Source: Chryseobacterium sp. 36-9 (GTDB taxonomy: Bacteria > Bacteroidota > Bacteroidia > Flavobacteriales > Weeksellaceae). Taken from it: DNA of 64,000 bases. Under the pieces are notes generated by a model. The model was not told where the DNA came from. It worked only from the letters and a program-made list of their open reading frames with translations, and made no database searches. The translations under genes were made by a program, and so were the position numbers. Within the stretch, counting starts at the first letter, position 1, and each line of letters begins with the position of its first letter. The stretch lies in the NCBI GenBank assembly GCA_001898785.1, contig MKVE01000030.1:7721-71720 (forward strand), given 5' to 3'. This document shows positions 29,810 to 40,192 of this stretch, one piece after another.

Positions 29810-30946
29810 ATGAAGATCGGAATATTAACATTGCCTTTGTGGAATAATTATGGTGGAATTATTCAGGCTTATGCACTACAAGAAACATTAACCAACTTGG
29901 GGCATGCAGTGAGTCTTATAGACTATCATCATCATCAAACTGATTTTGATATTTTAAAGAATAATTTTTTGAGATTTATCAAACATAGAATACTCAAGCT
30001 TGAGAATGCGCCTTATTATCCTAATATTTCTGAAAATACTTACATATCTGTCAACACATTAGATTTTATTAGAAATAATTTTGAGAATAAGACTCGCAAA
30101 GTAACTGATGATGCATCACTGAAAAGAGAAACAGAGCTACTAGATGCTATTATAGTAGGAAGTGATCAGGTCTGGAGACCAAATTATACTCCTGATATTG
30201 CTAATTATTTTTTGAAATTTGCTAAAGATAAACAGCTCAAAATATCATATGCGGCATCTTTCGGGACGGATAATTGGCTTTACAACGATCAGGAAGAAAA
30301 TATCTGTAAGGAATTAATAAAGAGATTTGATGCAGTATCTGTCAGAGAAAACAGTGGTGTGGACTTGGTAAAAAACAAGCTTGATTTTGTAGACGCAGTT
30401 CAACTCATTGATCCCACAATGCTTTTAAATGTAAAAGATTACCAAACTCTGATTTCAAAAAACTCTACTTATGAAAGTAAAGGGACCATATTTACATATA
30501 TTTTGGATCAGAATGAAAATATAAAAAAATTTATAGAGAAAGTAGAAGATGTTACTGACGGGAAAGCTTTCGAAGTAATGCCTAAAACATTTGATAATAA
30601 TTTTAATGATAAGAAAGGGGATTATGTTTTTCCTTCCTTATTGCAGTGGTTGAGATCATTTGATGATGCGGATTATGTTATTGCTGACTCTTTTCATGGA
30701 TGTGTTTTTTCAATTATATTTAATAAACCATTTATAGCAATTGGCAATAAAGAAAGAGGAATGGCCAGATTCATATCTCTATTGGAATTGTTTGATCTTC
30801 AGGATCGTTTGGTTGATATCAATAACCTTGATGTTGAAGTTATAAAGAAACAAATAGACTGGACATCTGTTAATCATAAAATGGCCGCTTTACAACAAGA
30901 TGCAATAACATTTTTAAATAAGTCATTGGATGTTAAACGTGCCTGA
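29810..30946 (+). CDS. Polysaccharide pyruvyl transferase family protein
   Basis: 378 residues of the CsaB/WcaK family, which places pyruvate ketals on sugars using phosphoenolpyruvate, giving acidic polymers. Landmarks are MKIGILTLPLWNNYGGIIQAYAL, DAIIVGSDQVWRPNYTP, KISYAASFGTDNW, VSVRENSGVDLV and DYVIADSFHGCVFSIIFNKPF. All are canonical. The end overlaps the next GT gene by 17 bases. Confidence 0.92.
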   Translation: MKIGILTLPLWNNYGGIIQAYALQETLTNLGHAVSLIDYHHHQTDFDILKNNFLRFIKHRILKLENAPYYPNISENTYISVNTLDFIRNNFENKTRKVTDDASLKRETELLDAIIVGSDQVWRPNYTPDIANYFLKFAKDKQLKISYAASFGTDNWLYNDQEENICKELIKRFDAVSVRENSGVDLVKNKLDFVDAVQLIDPTMLLNVKDYQTLISKNSTYESKGTIFTYILDQNENIKKFIEKVEDVTDGKAFEVMPKTFDNNFNDKKGDYVFPSLLQWLRSFDDADYVIADSFHGCVFSIIFNKPFIAIGNKERGMARFISLLELFDLQDRLVDINNLDVEVIKKQIDWTSVNHKMAALQQDAITFLNKSLDVKRA

Positions 30947-31847
30947 AGTTTCTATAATCATGCCTGTTTATAACGGCGCCAGATATATCGAGCAAACCTT
31001 GGAGTATTTGAAGCAACAGACTTTTGAAAACTTCGAAGTGATTATAATTGATGATCATTCTACAGATGATACAGCAAATGCAGTTAGTCGTTTTTGTGAA
31101 AAAGATACTCGATTTAATTTACATTTTAATATTAAAAAAGGTGTGGCTTCAGCAAGAAATGTCGGGCTTGAAAAAGCAAAAGGAAAGTATATCATCCATT
31201 ATGATTCAGATGACATCATACCTTCTGATGCAATTATGAATATGTATGATGCAATAATTGATAATGCAGATATTGTTATTGGAGATTATATTGTTAAGAC
31301 TGGAGATGTAGAGAATCTGGAACTTCAAAATTATAATACGGCTTCGGATAGAATAATAGAAGGTCTTATTACAAACAAAATACATGGAGGACTTTGGAAT
31401 AAGCTTATTAGAAAAGAATTTTATGAAGATTTGAAATTTGACGAATCGGTAAATTACATGGAGGATAAGTTAATTCTTGTTCAGATATTATTAAGAAAAC
31501 CAAGAGTTATTGTATTAAATAAGGTGGTTTATAAGTATATTCAACATGCAGGATCTATTACAAGTTCTTTGTCAGAAAATTCTTTACAAAGCATAAAGAA
31601 GGTGATATTACAATTAGAAAAAGAATTCGAAAATAAAAATACTTCATTTGATTTAAGTTTTTTGAAGATTTATTATAAGTTATTGGCTTATCTCAATAGA
31701 AAAAGTATAGATAACAAAAAAGATTTTAAGGAAGTTAACTCGAGAATACCTTTCTGTAAAGAATTGTCTATACATCATAGAATTTTACTTTTTCTGAAAG
31801 TATATAGTTTTGGTTTTATTTCAGATTTATTTCTCAAATTGCGTTAA
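30930..31847 (+). CDS. GT2 family glycosyltransferase
   Basis: 305 residues: VSIIMPVYNGARYIEQTLEYL, VIIIDDHSTDDTA, VASARNVGLEKAKGKYI, and DSDDI as metal-binding motif near residue 92. It starts inside the end of the pyruvyltransferase gene and its stop shares a base with the next start, indicating coupled translation. Confidence 0.88.
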   Translation: MLNVPEVSIIMPVYNGARYIEQTLEYLKQQTFENFEVIIIDDHSTDDTANAVSRFCEKDTRFNLHFNIKKGVASARNVGLEKAKGKYIIHYDSDDIIPSDAIMNMYDAIIDNADIVIGDYIVKTGDVENLELQNYNTASDRIIEGLITNKIHGGLWNKLIRKEFYEDLKFDESVNYMEDKLILVQILLRKPRVIVLNKVVYKYIQHAGSITSSLSENSLQSIKKVILQLEKEFENKNTSFDLSFLKIYYKLLAYLNRKSIDNKKDFKEVNSRIPFCKELSIHHRILLFLKVYSFGFISDLFLKLR

Positions 31848-32950
31848 TGGAAAGGATTTTACACATCATTGGAAAAATGGATAGAGCAGGTGCCGAAACA
31901 ATGCTTATGAATCTCTATCGTAATATTAATAGAGATAAGTACCAATTCGATTTTGTTGTATTTACTAATGATAAAGGTGATTATGATGATGAAATTAATG
32001 CATTAGGCGGGAAAATCATCCCAATAATAGAAGCTAATCCCTTTAAACGACTATTGTCACTTGAAAGATTTCTTAAGGCTAATAAAGAATATAAAATAGT
32101 CCATGCACATACTCTTTTCAGTAATGCGTTTCATATTTTGGCTGCCAAACGAGCTAAAGTGCCCTTTAGAATATCTCATTCTCACAATACGGATGATCAG
32201 GCAAGAGGTTTCTTAATTTCTAAAATATATAAAACACTCTCAAAAAAAATAATCGATACATATTCTACTTATAAAATTGCCTGTGGAGAAGAAGCTGCAA
32301 AATGTCTTTTTGTAAAGAAATCTTTGCAAGAGGTTTTGATATTACCAAATGCAATAGACAGTCAATTATTCTATAAAATTGGAACAGAAAATTCTGATTA
32401 TATCAATGAAAACTTTTGTACACAAAAAGATACTCTCAAAATTGTACAGATAGGAAGAATGCTCGAGGTTAAAAATCATTCTTTCTCTATCCAGATTGCT
32501 AAAAAATTAAAGGAAAAGGGAGTTAATTTTAAAATGTTTTTTGTTGGGAGAGGAGAACTCTCAGAAAATATTGAGAATGAGATTAAAATCAATAACCTCC
32601 AGGAACAAGTCCTGATGTTAGGACTCAGAACCGATATACCACTATTAATGGCAGGAGCTGATATAATGATAATGCCATCACTTTTTGAAGGATTTCCGGT
32701 TGTTTTGGTAGAATCTCAATCTACAGGATTACCGGCTTTGATATCTGAAAATATTTCTAAAGAAGTTGATTTAGGATTAAATTTGATCCACTTTGCTGAA
32801 TTAGATATTGATACATGGGTAAAGAAAATTCTTACAATCAGAACACAAGTTGTTAATAAGGATAATATTATACCGAGATTTTATGAGACAGGATTTGATA
32901 TACATGGCTCTGTAAAAATAATAGAAAAAATATATAATAATCTGAACTAA
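31847..32950 (+). CDS. GT4 family glycosyltransferase, EpsF-like
   Basis: 367 residues of GT-B fold. The N-terminal ILHIIGKMDRAGAETMLMNLY loop and VHAHTLFSNAF are typical of EpsF-like GT4 enzymes. The C-terminal donor domain has IVQIGRMLEVKNH, VLMLGLRTDIPLLMAGADI and the E-x7-E block PSLFEGFPVVLVESQ. It is a retaining, probably membrane-peripheral transferase. The EpsG-like polymerase follows 5 bases later, an order also seen in eps loci. Confidence 0.9.
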   Translation: MERILHIIGKMDRAGAETMLMNLYRNINRDKYQFDFVVFTNDKGDYDDEINALGGKIIPIIEANPFKRLLSLERFLKANKEYKIVHAHTLFSNAFHILAAKRAKVPFRISHSHNTDDQARGFLISKIYKTLSKKIIDTYSTYKIACGEEAAKCLFVKKSLQEVLILPNAIDSQLFYKIGTENSDYINENFCTQKDTLKIVQIGRMLEVKNHSFSIQIAKKLKEKGVNFKMFFVGRGELSENIENEIKINNLQEQVLMLGLRTDIPLLMAGADIMIMPSLFEGFPVVLVESQSTGLPALISENISKEVDLGLNLIHFAELDIDTWVKKILTIRTQVVNKDNIIPRFYETGFDIHGSVKIIEKIYNNLN

Positions 32951-32955
32951 ATTAT

Positions 32956-34047
32956 ATGTCTGATCTTATCCCAATACTTCAATACGGACCTTTTTATTAT
33001 CATGCTTTGATGATTATTGCAATTATGATACTATTGCATGGGATGTCATTTGATGTTGCAGATAATAGGAGTGTTTTATTTTTTAATGTATTTGGATATT
33101 TTATTGCCATACTCCTAGTTTTATACATAGGTTTTCGTCCTATCGATGGGATCTTTGTTGATATGAAGATATATGCTCAGGCCTATGAAATGATGCAACA
33201 AGGAACCAATCTCAGTATAGACAATGACTATGCATTCAACTATTTTATGCTTTTCTGTTCAAAGATAATGTCGGTTGAGTTTTTCTTTTTTATTGTTGCT
33301 CTGATTTACATATTGCCCTGTTACTTTTTTTCGAAAATCTACTTCGGAAGATACTGGTTTTATTCATTTTTCATGCTGATAGGATCCTTTTCCTTTTGGG
33401 CATATGGTACAAATGGGATACGAAATGGTGTTGCAACATCAGTTTTCATATTGGCATTGTGTTTTTATAATAATAGAAAAATACTCATGTATTGCTTTTT
33501 TATATTAGCATTCATGATTCATAGCTCTCTTATTATTCCTGTAATGGCCTTTGTATTATCTGGGATATATAAAAATCCTAAGATGTATCTTTATATCTGG
33601 TTGGCAGCAATCCCACTGTCATTAGCTGGTAGCAAGATCTGGCAAGAAATATTTTTTAATCACTTAGGGTTTTCCGATAGAACTACAGGTTACATGGAAG
33701 GTCAAAAAGTTGAAGGATCATTTTCTTCAACGGGCTTTAGATGGGATTTTTTATTTTACAGTTCGTTTGGAATAATTAGTGGGTACTATTATATTTTCGT
33801 AAAGAAAATTTCGGATAGATTTTATAATCACTTGTATGGGATTTTTACCATAGCCAATGCATTTTGGGTATTGGTTATAACCGCTAATTATAGTAATCGT
33901 TTTGCTTATTTGTCTTGGTTTATGATGGCTCCGATTATCTCTTATCCTATGTTCAGATATAAAATTTGGAAAGATCAATATAAAACTTTTGGGATAATAT
34001 TGATGTTGTATTACTTGTTCACCTATCTCATGTTTTTAAAAGGATAA
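32956..34047 (+). CDS. EpsG-family polysaccharide polymerase (Wzy role)
   Basis: 363 residues with about ten hydrophobic helices and short loops. FRPIDGIFVDMKIYAQAYEM and WAYGTNGIRNGVATSVFILAL are hallmarks of the EpsG family of exopolysaccharide polymerases. It is an inner-membrane enzyme joining lipid-linked repeat units in the periplasm. It is the only polymerase in the cluster and sits among glycosyltransferases, between EpsF-like and GT2 genes. Confidence 0.88.
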   Translation: MSDLIPILQYGPFYYHALMIIAIMILLHGMSFDVADNRSVLFFNVFGYFIAILLVLYIGFRPIDGIFVDMKIYAQAYEMMQQGTNLSIDNDYAFNYFMLFCSKIMSVEFFFFIVALIYILPCYFFSKIYFGRYWFYSFFMLIGSFSFWAYGTNGIRNGVATSVFILALCFYNNRKILMYCFFILAFMIHSSLIIPVMAFVLSGIYKNPKMYLYIWLAAIPLSLAGSKIWQEIFFNHLGFSDRTTGYMEGQKVEGSFSSTGFRWDFLFYSSFGIISGYYYIFVKKISDRFYNHLYGIFTIANAFWVLVITANYSNRFAYLSWFMMAPIISYPMFRYKIWKDQYKTFGIILMLYYLFTYLMFLKG

Positions 34048-34054
34048 TTTTATA

Positions 34055-35083
34055 ATGAATCATAAAGTAAGTATAATAATACCTTGTTATAATGTTGAAA
34101 AGTACATCTCACAGTGTATAGAGAGTATTATTAATCAGACTTATAAAAATTTAGAAATCATTTGTATAAATGACGGATCAAGTGATGAAACTCAATTGAT
34201 TTTAGAAAAATATATAAAGTTAGATAGTAGAATAATATTAATTAATCAGTCTAATAAAGGACTTTCTGATAGCCGGAGTTCGGGCGTTGAAATTTCTTCT
34301 GGAGAATATATCTTGTTTGTAGATAGTGATGATTGGTTAGAAACCGATTGTATAGACTTTCTTATGAAGAAACAAATAGATTATGATATTATTTGTTTTT
34401 CTTATTTCAGAGACTTCAAGAATATCAGTCTTCCCAGAAAATTAGGAATCAACGGTATTTTTTCTGCATCATATCTTCAGAGAAGAATTTTGGGGCCTGT
34501 TCAAGATGAGATCAAAAATATTGGAAATCTTGATGCATTAGTTACTGTTTGGGGAAAATTGTACAAATCCGACAAAATAAAAGGTAAAAAATTTGTTGAC
34601 GTAACTAAAATAGGTACTTGGGAAGATGGACTTTTTAATTTTGAAATCTTAGAACAATGTGACAAAGTATTGATCATGGATGAACCTTTTTACCATTATC
34701 GAAAGGATAATATCCAATCCTTTACAAGTAAATCAAAAATAGGATTGTATAAAAAATGGCTCAATAAATTTGAAATCCTGTCGACTTTGATTATAGGAAA
34801 GAATAATGAGTTTCACACAGCATTAAAGAATAGAATAGCAATTTCCTTGCTGGGATTAACGTTAACAGAAGTCGGAAATGAACAATCAATTAATGAAAAA
34901 TTTAAAAATTTAAAAATAATATTGTCAACTCCGCTATACAAAAATGCTATAAATCAACTCGAAATAAGCCTTCTGCCTCTTCATTGGAAACTTTTTTACG
35001 GATTCGCAAAAAGAGAATCAGTTCTTGGGGTTTATAGTCTAGCAAAAGGGATTCAGTTTATACAAAAAATTAAAAATTTATAA
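34055..35083 (+). CDS. GT2 family glycosyltransferase
   Basis: 342 residues: VSIIIPCYNVEKYISQCIESI, IICINDGSSDET, GLSDSRSSGVEISSGEYILFVDSDDW. VWGKLYKSDKIKG and GTWEDGLFNFEIL mark the acceptor/catalytic half. It is cytoplasmic, starts 7 bases after the polymerase, and is followed 4 bases later by another GT2. Confidence 0.88.
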   Translation: MNHKVSIIIPCYNVEKYISQCIESIINQTYKNLEIICINDGSSDETQLILEKYIKLDSRIILINQSNKGLSDSRSSGVEISSGEYILFVDSDDWLETDCIDFLMKKQIDYDIICFSYFRDFKNISLPRKLGINGIFSASYLQRRILGPVQDEIKNIGNLDALVTVWGKLYKSDKIKGKKFVDVTKIGTWEDGLFNFEILEQCDKVLIMDEPFYHYRKDNIQSFTSKSKIGLYKKWLNKFEILSTLIIGKNNEFHTALKNRIAISLLGLTLTEVGNEQSINEKFKNLKIILSTPLYKNAINQLEISLLPLHWKLFYGFAKRESVLGVYSLAKGIQFIQKIKNL

Positions 35084-35087
35084 AATA

Positions 35088-36053
35088 ATGAACATTAGTT
35101 TTATCATTCCCGTTTACAATGTGGAAAAGTATATAGGAAAAGCAATGATGTCCATTATCGACGATAACTGGGGAAAGTATAAATACGAAATTATAGTTGT
35201 TGATGACGAATCGCCTGATAATAGTATTACGGTGGTTAAAGAAATTAAAACTAGACATCCGGATTCAATAATAAAAATTATCTCTCAAAAAAATAAAGGT
35301 CTGGGAGGCGCAAGAAATACGGGATTGGAAAATGCTGAAGGTGACTATATTTTCTTTTTGGATTCTGATGATTATATTCTGAAGAATACATTTCGTAATT
35401 TATTAGAATTAGCCTATGAAAAACAACTGGATGTATTAGAATTTGGAGCCATCAGAGTTGATGAAGAATATAAACAAATAGACGAGATTTTTATTAACAC
35501 AACAAATAATAATATATATACAGGAGAACATTATGTCAATATAATCAACTTTGCTAATTCTGCGTGTAACAAGATTTATAACAGAGAATTCCTGATTAGA
35601 CAAAATATTTTATTTATTGAAAGGGTTTATATTGAAGACGCTCCTTTTAATGTTGAGGTTTTTGCAAAAGCTTCTAATGTTATGGCAATCGATCTTATTG
35701 CGGTAGCATATTTACAAAATGCTTCATCTATAACCAGAAATAAAAGAACCTCAGCCTATCTGCTCAAGTTTATCAAAGATTCTATTCTAGTGACAAACAG
35801 AATCAAAAATCTTGCAGCATTCTATATTGACAGCAATTCTGAAAATACCATTAAGAAAAAAGTAGCATTTTTTGTAACAGGTATTTTATGGATGATCTTA
35901 AAAGGAAACGGATTGGATAAATTACAGAAAAAAGAATTATTAACGCAGCTGAAAGAAAATGGGTTGTTTCCTTATTATCATAAAACAGGATCACTTCCAC
36001 GTACTATAATGTTATTTATACTCAACTTGATTGGAAGTTTACGTATAATTTGA
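35088..36053 (+). CDS. GT2 family glycosyltransferase
   Basis: 321 residues: ISFIIPVYNVEKYIGKAMMSI, IIVVDDESPDNSI, GLGGARNTGLENAEGDYIFFLDSDDY, then SACNKIYNREFL and VYIEDAPFNVEVF. The C-terminal 60 residues are basic and hydrophobic and may attach it to the membrane. A 58-base AT-rich gap separates it from the next gene, the largest inside the operon. Confidence 0.87.
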   Translation: MNISFIIPVYNVEKYIGKAMMSIIDDNWGKYKYEIIVVDDESPDNSITVVKEIKTRHPDSIIKIISQKNKGLGGARNTGLENAEGDYIFFLDSDDYILKNTFRNLLELAYEKQLDVLEFGAIRVDEEYKQIDEIFINTTNNNIYTGEHYVNIINFANSACNKIYNREFLIRQNILFIERVYIEDAPFNVEVFAKASNVMAIDLIAVAYLQNASSITRNKRTSAYLLKFIKDSILVTNRIKNLAAFYIDSNSENTIKKKVAFFVTGILWMILKGNGLDKLQKKELLTQLKENGLFPYYHKTGSLPRTIMLFILNLIGSLRII

Positions 36054-36111
36054 TTTTATAATTTACAATACAAATAATTATAACATTTTATCTTTATAAG
36101 AAATAAATGAT

Positions 36112-37260
36112 ATGCCAAAGATTCTTCGAATATCTACTGTTCCGAGTTCTCTTAATATATTATTAAAAGGGCAATTAAAATTTTTAAATCGATATTTTGA
36201 AATTACTGCTGTTTCCGGAAGCGGTATTGATTTAGAGGAAGTGCAAAAACGAGAAGACGTAAATATCCATGTAATAGATATGCAACGTCAAATATCACCA
36301 TTTAAAGATCTTGTATCTCTTATAAAGCTATACACTTATTTCAGAAAGGTAAAACCAGAACTAATACATTCAATTACACCCAAAGCGGGACTTTTGTCAA
36401 TGTTAGCAGGAAAGTTAGCGGGAGTTCCCGTACGTATACATACATTCACAGGACTTGTTTTTCCATATAAAACTGGAATAATGCAAAAACTGTTGATAAC
36501 AATGGATAAGCTTTTATGTTACTGTGCTACTGATATTTTCCCAGAAGGTAAGGGTGTTATGAATGATCTTATAAAATTTAATATTACAGATAAACCTTTG
36601 AAAATTATTGCTAATGGTAATGTTAATGGGATCGATCTTGATTTTTTTGATCCGGATGTAATATCTTATTCAGAAAAACAAACTTTAAAGACAGCTTTGT
36701 CTATAAAAGAAGATGATTTTGTTTTTCTGTTTGTAGGTCGTCTAGTAAGAGATAAAGGAATAAATGAATTAGTGAGGGCTTTTAACCAACTTAATTCAGA
36801 AGTTGATAATATCAAATTACTTTTGGTAGGTCCCTTTGAAGAAGAACTTGATCCGATTTTGCCTGAAACAAAAAGAAGTATTGAAGAAAATTCAAATATA
36901 ATTTCTGTGGGATTTCAAAAAGATGTTCGACCTTATTTTGCAATTTCTGATATATTTGTTTTTCCTAGTTATAGAGAAGGATTTCCGAATGTGGTATTGC
37001 AATCATTAGCAATGAACGTTCCTGCTATTGTCACCGATATAAGTGGTAGTAATGAAATAATTAATAAACACATTAATGGGATGATTGTTGATGTTAAAAA
37101 TGAACTACAATTACTAGAAGCGATGTGTGAGATTTATAAAAATCCGGCTTTTCTTGAAAAATTGATAAAAAATTCCCGTATAAGTGTGCAAAAATTTGGC
37201 AATAAACTTGTATGGGAAGAAATAAAAGAACTTTATATGAAAAAATTAAATAATTACTAA
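36112..37260 (+). CDS. GT4 family glycosyltransferase, PglA-like
   Basis: 382 residues of GT-B fold. The N-terminal half has IHSITPKAGLLSMLAGKLAGVPVRIHTFTGLVFP, which resembles PglA-type transferases that add a HexNAc to an undecaprenyl-linked sugar. The donor half has FLFVGRLVRDKGINELVRAF and the E-x7-E block PSYREGFPNVVLQSLA. A PglA-like enzyme beside a PglK-like flippase suggests a shared lipid-linked mechanism. Acceptor identity is inference. Confidence 0.85.
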   Translation: MPKILRISTVPSSLNILLKGQLKFLNRYFEITAVSGSGIDLEEVQKREDVNIHVIDMQRQISPFKDLVSLIKLYTYFRKVKPELIHSITPKAGLLSMLAGKLAGVPVRIHTFTGLVFPYKTGIMQKLLITMDKLLCYCATDIFPEGKGVMNDLIKFNITDKPLKIIANGNVNGIDLDFFDPDVISYSEKQTLKTALSIKEDDFVFLFVGRLVRDKGINELVRAFNQLNSEVDNIKLLLVGPFEEELDPILPETKRSIEENSNIISVGFQKDVRPYFAISDIFVFPSYREGFPNVVLQSLAMNVPAIVTDISGSNEIINKHINGMIVDVKNELQLLEAMCEIYKNPAFLEKLIKNSRISVQKFGNKLVWEEIKELYMKKLNNY

Positions 37261-37274
37261 CTTTGCTCAAAATT

Positions 37275-39986
37275 ATGGTTATGGTTAAAAATATATTTTT
37301 TAGATATTTGGGATTACTTATTCTATTTTTTAGTAATGTCACAAATGCACAGATTGCGGAAGAATTTAATAAATGGACATTCAGGTATGAATATGGGAAT
37401 TATAGTCAGACAACCACTGCCGGAGTCTGGAATATGACGAAAGCCGCTGTTTATCCAACTGCAGGTAATGGGATAACCTTGCCAGGATTTGTTGAACTAA
37501 GATTGCCATCCTCATCAACATCTACAGATTATGGATCGTTAACGACACCAAATATTGCTAAAGGAGGAGCAAAAAGTGTATATATTGTGGCTGCTGTCAG
37601 AGCTGCTAATGTAAACTATACAGAATTAACCAAATTTACTCTTCAAAAAAGCATCAATGAGGGAGCGTGGCAAGATGTACAACAATTAAGTATTACAACA
37701 ACTCCAACATTTGTAGTTAATACATTTACTGTTAACATTAATGATTTTAGTGATAATATTAAGCTGAGAATTATTAATCAGTCGGGGAAGCCTCTGTTTA
37801 TAGATAAATTTGTTTTAGGCCATTCTTTTGTATTGTCATCCAACAGTGAAAATGTATGTCCTAATACTCCTGTTATATTAACGGCCCAGAGTTCAGCTCC
37901 ATTCAGTTATACCTGGACTAGCACAGAAGGTGGTAATCTTACCCAAACTGCAGGAGCATCAGTAACTGCAAACCCTTCACAAAATGCAACCTATACAGCT
38001 GTCGGAACTTATACTAATTCTTTTGGTACATTTACAGATACAAAAACAATCTCAGTTACTACAAAAACGGCACCGACAGCAACATTGACAGGTGGAGGAA
38101 CCATTGATACTGAGCCTGGTTCTGTAAATCTCCAAGTTGCACTTACAGGAACAGCACCATGGTCAATAACTTATTCTGCAAATGGTATCAACCCTCAAAC
38201 AGTTACAGGGATTACTAGTTCACCATATACATTAACAGTTTCTCCCGAAGTTAATAGTAATTTTACACTGACTTCTGTAGCAGACGATGTTTGCCCTAAT
38301 GGTACTACCGTGGGAATAGCATCTGTATTGGTAAATAAAACTGTATGGAGAGAAAAAGACAATGTAATTAGCTGGTCAAATGGAATACCGAACGCTAATC
38401 AAAATACATATATATATGAACCTTATGTAACAAATACCGATGGTTCTTTTATTGCTAAAAATCTTACTATATCCAATAATGGGTCTTTAACTGTTAGTCC
38501 AAACACTGTAATTACTGCAGATCAGTATATCAATAATAATACACCGGATAAGTTTGTTGTAGAAAGTAATGCTAATCTTATGCAAAGCTCCGAACTTACC
38601 AATACGGGTAGTATTACGGTGAACAGGGTTGCCAATATGGCAAAGATGCATTATACTTTTTGGAGTTCGCCTGTTTCTAACCAGAATTTATACTCATTCT
38701 CGGATGGAGGTCTTGTTGGAGGAACGCCTAAGAACAGATTTTATGTCTATAATGAATCTAATGATTATTTTGTAATAACAGGACTTAATGATGCCTATAC
38801 TTTTAGAATAGGTCAGGGATATGCTATCAGAGGAAAAGATAGTTATAATGCAGATTTTAATAGTCCGGCGCCTTACACATTTACTTTTACAGGCTTACCT
38901 AACAATGGAAACTTAGCTTATCAGAACCTAAAATGGACCAATGCCGATCACGGATTTAACCTGGTAGGTAACCCTTATCCATCTAATCTGGATTTTGATG
39001 CGCTTTATGATGCAAATAGTTCATTGATATATGGAACAGCCTTCTTCTGGACAAATCAGCAATATATCCCGGGACAGCAAGGGTCTGATTATGCAGGATC
39101 CAATTATGCTATCTACAACAGAAGTGGTGGAGTGCCATCAACATTTCAGGACGGAGTATCTTCACCAATCCCAACACAATATATAAAAGTTGGACAAGGA
39201 TTCTTAGTTCAAAGTATGGCGGGATCAAATAATCAGCCGCTGCAATTCAATAACTCAATGAGAAGTTATAGTCCGTCAAGTATCTTCTTTAATAAGCAAC
39301 AAGATCAGAAAGCTTCCAAAGACAGATTTTGGTTGAATCTGAAATCCCCTTCGAATATCAATAATACAATATTAGTTTCTTATGTTCCTGGAGCAACAGA
39401 CGGATACGAAAGATTGTATGATGCGGATCTTATAGTTCTGGGTTCAGATGCTTTTTATTCTATTAATGGTTCCGCCAAGTTAGCGATACAAGGCAGAAGA
39501 TATCCGTTGAATACTAATGACATTGTAACTCTTGGAACCAAATATTATGAAACAGGAGATTACACCATTACATTAGGAGAGAAAGAAGGATTATTCAATA
39601 GTGGGCAGGCTGTTTATTTAAAAGATAAGAAACTGAACCAGATTGTTAATCTAACAGAACAAGGCTTATACAGGTTTGCAGCGAGCAAAGGAATTGATGA
39701 AACCAGATTTGAAATCATTTATCAGGATTTATCCTCCTTCGAAACTGCCGGCAAAAATGTTGGAACTGTTAGTGTAATCAAGGATGAATCAGAATTGATC
39801 GTTATTGATACTAAAGAGAATATTACTGCGGTAGATGTGTTCGATGCTTCAGGTAAGCTGATTGCTTCACTGTCAGGTAACAAATCGAAAGAAGTTAAAT
39901 TAAGTACCATAGGCTTTGTAAAAGGTGTTTATATCTTAAAGATAACCTCTGAAAAAGGGACTACAACCAAGAAGGTTATTTTGTAA
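37275..39986 (+). CDS. T9SS type A sorting-domain protein
   Basis: About 903 residues. A signal peptide lies at 1-26 (cut near NAQ). Ig-like and PKD-like beta domains rich in Thr/Asn occur in the first half, with a Cys-containing region near CPNTPVILTAQ and again near DVCPNG. A middle block follows with GFNLVGNPYPSNLDFDAL, common to large Bacteroidota surface proteins. The C-terminus is a type A sorting domain (VDVFDASGKLIASLSG and GVYILKITSEKGTTTKKVIL). It is predicted to be secreted by the type IX system and surface-attached. It starts 14 bases after the last glycosyltransferase and is probably co-transcribed. An upstream TTG (37263) is an alternative start. Confidence 0.88.
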   Translation: MVMVKNIFFRYLGLLILFFSNVTNAQIAEEFNKWTFRYEYGNYSQTTTAGVWNMTKAAVYPTAGNGITLPGFVELRLPSSSTSTDYGSLTTPNIAKGGAKSVYIVAAVRAANVNYTELTKFTLQKSINEGAWQDVQQLSITTTPTFVVNTFTVNINDFSDNIKLRIINQSGKPLFIDKFVLGHSFVLSSNSENVCPNTPVILTAQSSAPFSYTWTSTEGGNLTQTAGASVTANPSQNATYTAVGTYTNSFGTFTDTKTISVTTKTAPTATLTGGGTIDTEPGSVNLQVALTGTAPWSITYSANGINPQTVTGITSSPYTLTVSPEVNSNFTLTSVADDVCPNGTTVGIASVLVNKTVWREKDNVISWSNGIPNANQNTYIYEPYVTNTDGSFIAKNLTISNNGSLTVSPNTVITADQYINNNTPDKFVVESNANLMQSSELTNTGSITVNRVANMAKMHYTFWSSPVSNQNLYSFSDGGLVGGTPKNRFYVYNESNDYFVITGLNDAYTFRIGQGYAIRGKDSYNADFNSPAPYTFTFTGLPNNGNLAYQNLKWTNADHGFNLVGNPYPSNLDFDALYDANSSLIYGTAFFWTNQQYIPGQQGSDYAGSNYAIYNRSGGVPSTFQDGVSSPIPTQYIKVGQGFLVQSMAGSNNQPLQFNNSMRSYSPSSIFFNKQQDQKASKDRFWLNLKSPSNINNTILVSYVPGATDGYERLYDADLIVLGSDAFYSINGSAKLAIQGRRYPLNTNDIVTLGTKYYETGDYTITLGEKEGLFNSGQAVYLKDKKLNQIVNLTEQGLYRFAASKGIDETRFEIIYQDLSSFETAGKNVGTVSVIKDESELIVIDTKENITAVDVFDASGKLIASLSGNKSKEVKLSTIGFVKGVYILKITSEKGTTTKKVIL

Positions 39987-40010
39987 TAACAATTTCAAAT
40001 TATAAACTAA

Positions 40011-40038
40011 AGCCGATCTGAAAAGATTGGCTTTTTTA
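40011..40038 (+). terminator. Terminator after the polysaccharide/T9SS operon
   Basis: AGCCGATCT (40011-40019) and AGATTGGCT (40024-40032) pair with one G-T, and a T run follows. Confidence 0.88.
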
Positions 40039-40192
40039 TTTTAATGATGAAATGATTTTATTTTTAAATATTTTATTTCTTATTAAATTTTCAAAACCGC
40101 ATATTTCTGACTGTTTTACAAAGGCTTTTTACTGAATGGCATAGCGTTTGTAAAATGTTAAAAATATAATTTTAAACGAAAAATTTAAACAT

